DNA from: an uncultured Blautia sp.
Lineage (GTDB): Bacteria > Bacillota > Clostridia > Lachnospirales > Lachnospiraceae
NCBI GenBank assembly: GCA_946538475.1
Contig: CAMNGN010000082.1
Coordinates: 1 to 8,412, forward strand
Direction of reading: 5' to 3'
DNA: 8,412 nucleotides
Made by a program: the position numbers and the translations under genes. The notes under the pieces are model-generated. The model made no database searches, was not told where the DNA came from, and worked only from the letters and a program-made list of their open reading frames with translations. Shown here one piece after another: positions 6,236-8,412 of the stretch. Each line of letters starts with the position of its first letter. The stretch's first letter is position 1.

Positions 6236-7762
6236 ATGAACAAAAAAATCGTATCTTCTGTACTTACAGCAGCGATGGTATTGGGAATGACTACAGGTGC
6301 AGCAATTCCCGCAATGGCAGAGGACACCTTCAATCTGAAAATGCAGATCGTTACATTCGGCCAGGAGTTTTCGGGACTTGAGGATGTAGAAAATGCGATC
6401 AGCGCAGTTACCGAGCCGGAGATCGGCGTAACCGTAACACTGGATCCGATCGCCGCATGGGATCTTCCCTCCACATCAGCTCTGGCCATCACTTCCAACG
6501 AAGAGATCGACCTGATGTGCATCCTTCCGATGGGCTCCAACATGGATTCCATTTCCAACTATTCCACCAAGAACATGCTCCTTCCGCTGGATGATCTGTA
6601 TGCAGAGTACGGCACAGACATCAAGAACTGCATCGGAGAGCTGGAAAAACTGGGTTACACAGGAAGCACACTTTACGCGATTCCGGCAAACTATTATGCA
6701 GGACATGGATGCAGCTTTGTGGCACTTACCTCCGAACTTGAAGCTCTTGGATTCTCCTTTGACGAGGAGCAGATCTATACACTGGAAGACGTAGAAGAAG
6801 TCATGGCAGCTTACAAAGAGGCCAAGGGAGACGGATACTACTCGATCGCAGGCTTTGCTGACGGAGATATCATCCCGATCCTCTGCCCGACAGACGACCT
6901 GGGAGATCCGGCAGTAGGTTCTCTGATGAACGGCGGTCTTGAAGACACCACAGTTGTAAACCGTTTTGCTACAGATGAATACAGAGCTGCTTATGATAAG
7001 GTTCGCGGATACTTCAACGACGGCTATATCAATCCGGATGTTATCTCCATCACAGATACCTGGCCGACCCTTCTTCAGACCGGTCACTATCTCGGAGCTT
7101 TCATCGGAACAAACGCATCCGGCCTTGACGGAATCCTTGTAAATGAGCAGTCCATCGGACAGGATCTGACCATCATCCGTTTCTATGAGGACTTTGCGAC
7201 AACATCGGTTGCCTCCTACGGCCTCTGGGCGATCCCGGTCACCTGTGCAAATCCGGAGAAGACCATGCAGTTCCTGAACATGCTGTATCAGGACAGAGAA
7301 CTTTCCGAGAACGTTGCGGCAATGCTTTCCTGCGGACTTGAAGGCGAGACTTATCAGATCGTTGAGACTCTTGATGACGGACGTATCATCGTGGACTATG
7401 TGGACGGCGTTGACCGTATGACCTCTCCGTACGGCGGCCAGGTTCCGATCTACGGCGACGAGCTCAGAACTCCGAAATACACACCGATCGATGCAGAAAT
7501 GTTTGATGAGATTTCCAACTATAACAACACGATCAAATACTCCAAGGCTTTCGGATATTCCTTTGACTCTCAGAATTATGTCGGCCAGATCTCCGCGATC
7601 AACAACGTGCTTCAGACCTACCGTGCACAGCTTGCATGGGGTACCGTGGATGTTGACTCTGTCCTTCCGCAGTTCATCTCCGAGCTTGAGGCAGCCGGCC
7701 TGAACGACATCATCGCAGCTAACCAGGAACAGCTGGATGCATGGCTTGCAGAGCAGGAGTGA
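6236..7762 (+). CDS. Extracellular solute-binding protein (family 1 type, DUF3502 C-terminus) of a sugar ABC transporter
   Basis: Substrate-capture protein for the LplB-type transporter encoded downstream. The 508-residue precursor has a classical Sec signal (MNKKIVSS, hydrophobic core, AMA before Glu-Asp; cleavage near A28). The family 1 SBP fold follows, and the C-terminal part (about 370-505) has the DUF3502 pattern: GYSFDSQNY, then ISAINNVLQTYRAQLAWGTV, VLPQFISELEAAG and a final QLDAWLAEQE. DUF3502 is typical of LplA-like binding proteins paired with LplB/YtcP permeases. There is no lipobox Cys, whereas most Gram-positive SBPs are lipoproteins. The ATG at 6236 has AAGGGAG seven bases upstream and begins the signal peptide; the upstream in-frame ATG at 6125 would bury it. 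Codon use is clean (ATC, TTC, AAC, GAC favoured), suggesting high expression. The transported sugar cannot be told from sequence; oligosaccharides or uronic-acid glycans are typical for relatives. Confidence 0.92.
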   Translation: MNKKIVSSVLTAAMVLGMTTGAAIPAMAEDTFNLKMQIVTFGQEFSGLEDVENAISAVTEPEIGVTVTLDPIAAWDLPSTSALAITSNEEIDLMCILPMGSNMDSISNYSTKNMLLPLDDLYAEYGTDIKNCIGELEKLGYTGSTLYAIPANYYAGHGCSFVALTSELEALGFSFDEEQIYTLEDVEEVMAAYKEAKGDGYYSIAGFADGDIIPILCPTDDLGDPAVGSLMNGGLEDTTVVNRFATDEYRAAYDKVRGYFNDGYINPDVISITDTWPTLLQTGHYLGAFIGTNASGLDGILVNEQSIGQDLTIIRFYEDFATTSVASYGLWAIPVTCANPEKTMQFLNMLYQDRELSENVAAMLSCGLEGETYQIVETLDDGRIIVDYVDGVDRMTSPYGGQVPIYGDELRTPKYTPIDAEMFDEISNYNNTIKYSKAFGYSFDSQNYVGQISAINNVLQTYRAQLAWGTVDVDSVLPQFISELEAAGLNDIIAANQEQLDAWLAEQE

Positions 7763-7805
7763 TCCCGCAATAGTCTTTCGAATCAAAAAATCACATTGAA
7801 TACCT

Positions 7806-7833
7806 GTGCGGCGGTCTTGACAGACCGCCGTAC
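7806..7833 (+). other. Intergenic RNA hairpin between SBP and permease genes
   Basis: Seen: arms 7806-7817 and 7822-7833 pair over 12 positions with one G-U, with GC-rich core CGGCGGTCT / AGACCGCCG and a 4-base loop TGAC. No T-run follows (TGATTAAAACCC), so full intrinsic termination is unlikely. Known: such hairpins after binding-protein genes often protect the 3' end of the SBP message or partly stop transcription, giving more SBP than permease. That role is inferred here. Confidence 0.65.
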
Positions 7834-7867
7834 TGATTAAAACCCTCAGGGAGAGAGGAAGAATACA

Positions 7868-8412
7868 ATGACGGCGAAAAAGAAAGTTAAATTTACGCAG
7901 TATCTGCCGTTCTATCTGATGGCCCTTCCGGGTATCATTTACCTGATCTGCAACAACTTCATGCCCCTTTACGGAATGCTGCTGGCATTCAAGAGGCTGG
8001 ATGTCAGAAAAGGTATCTTCGGAAGCCCATGGGTAGGATTTGATAACTTCAAATTCCTGTTCAGCTCCAAAACCGCATTTACCATCATCCGTAACACCAT
8101 CTGCTACAACCTGGTGTTTATTATTCTGGGAACCGCCATCGCTGTGGCCCTCGCCATTCTCTTAAATGAAGTCCGCAGCAAAGGCTTCTCCAAGTTTTAT
8201 CAGAGCGTACTGCTGATCCCATACCTGATCAGCTGGGTTCTGGCAAGCTACCTTGCCTACGCGTTCCTCGCACAGGACGTAGGTCTGATCAACGCAGTGC
8301 TCAAATTCTTCGGCGGTGAGAGCATCGCCTGGTATTCCACCCAGAAGTACTGGCCGTTCATCCTGTTCTTCGTATACATGTGGAAGGGCGTCGGCTACAT
8401 GCTGATCATCTA
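7868..8412 (+). CDS. LplB-type sugar ABC transporter permease, 5' part (cut by window end)
   Basis: Inner-membrane permease subunit. The first 181 residues are visible. They show a basic N-terminus (MTAKKKVKF), TM1 (about 11-33) running into NNFMPLYGMLLAFKRLD, which is the LplB-family pattern of a Pro-aromatic-Gly turn followed by AFK. Then come WVGFDNFKFLF, TM2 (about 74-99), TM3 (about 111-134) and the start of TM4 (about 161-181). The cytoplasmic EAA loop that contacts the ATPase lies beyond the window. The ATG at 7868 follows GAGG/GGGAGAG purine-rich sequence at a suitable distance. It is the second gene of the transporter operon; a YtcP/UgpE-type second permease is expected next. No ATPase gene is seen; in this class a shared MsmK-type ATPase encoded elsewhere is common. 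Confidence 0.92.
   Translation, partial: MTAKKKVKFTQYLPFYLMALPGIIYLICNNFMPLYGMLLAFKRLDVRKGIFGSPWVGFDNFKFLFSSKTAFTIIRNTICYNLVFIILGTAIAVALAILLNEVRSKGFSKFYQSVLLIPYLISWVLASYLAYAFLAQDVGLINAVLKFFGGESIAWYSTQKYWPFILFFVYMWKGVGYMLII

Noticed and set aside
6476..7786. Long open frame (436 codons) antisense to the SBP gene
   Set aside because: It lies fully opposite a well-supported, codon-biased gene, has no recognisable domain and a Cys/Val-rich composition typical of shadow frames; the strong codon preference of the SBP gene removes stops from this frame.
1..8412. CRISPR array, tRNA, rRNA or phage/toxin-antitoxin genes
   Set aside because: Looked for regularly spaced repeats, clover-leaf-like segments and small gene pairs; only two distant copies of the palindromic repeat were found and none of these features could be supported.

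Overview
The window looks like chromosomal DNA of a carbohydrate-fermenting Firmicute, most likely Lachnospiraceae or another gut/rumen Clostridia. The basis is the gene style: a YesM/YesN-type two-component pair next to an LplB-type sugar ABC transporter with a DUF3502-bearing binding protein, purine-rich ribosome binding sites, and a GGGGACGG/CCGTCCCC palindromic repeat of a kind often seen in clostridial genomes. The taxon is inference; no rRNA or marker gene is present.

Layout. (1) 1-182: a palindromic repeat (27-74) and a probable promoter. (2) 183-2429, + strand: a complete cytoplasmic GH78 alpha-L-rhamnosidase-type glycosidase. (3) 2513-3430, + strand: the C-terminal part of a GH3 beta-glycosidase whose catalytic barrel is missing, probably a pseudogene. 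(4) 3431-3483: a second, perfectly palindromic copy of the repeat, forming the convergent junction with the next operon. (5) 3480-5884, - strand: a two-component operon, histidine kinase then AraC-type response regulator, overlapping by ATGA. (6) 5885-6235: a divergent AT-rich regulatory region with operator-like inverted repeats. (7) 6236-7762, + strand: a secreted solute-binding protein. (8) 7806-7833: an intergenic hairpin. (9) 7868 to the window end: the 5' part of an LplB-type permease gene.

Likely joint role. The kinase senses an extracellular glycan-derived signal or the loaded binding protein, and the regulator switches on the divergent transporter operon. The transporter imports an oligosaccharide, and the signal-less GH78 enzyme could trim rhamnose or a related sugar from it inside the cell. 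The GH78/GH3 segment is bracketed by two same-orientation repeat copies, so it may be a separate, mobile or rearranged block rather than an original part of the transporter locus. I see no wholly new system. The points most worth a second look are the repeat-bracketed glycosidase block, the decapitated GH3 gene, the atypical receiver domain and the binding protein without a lipobox.
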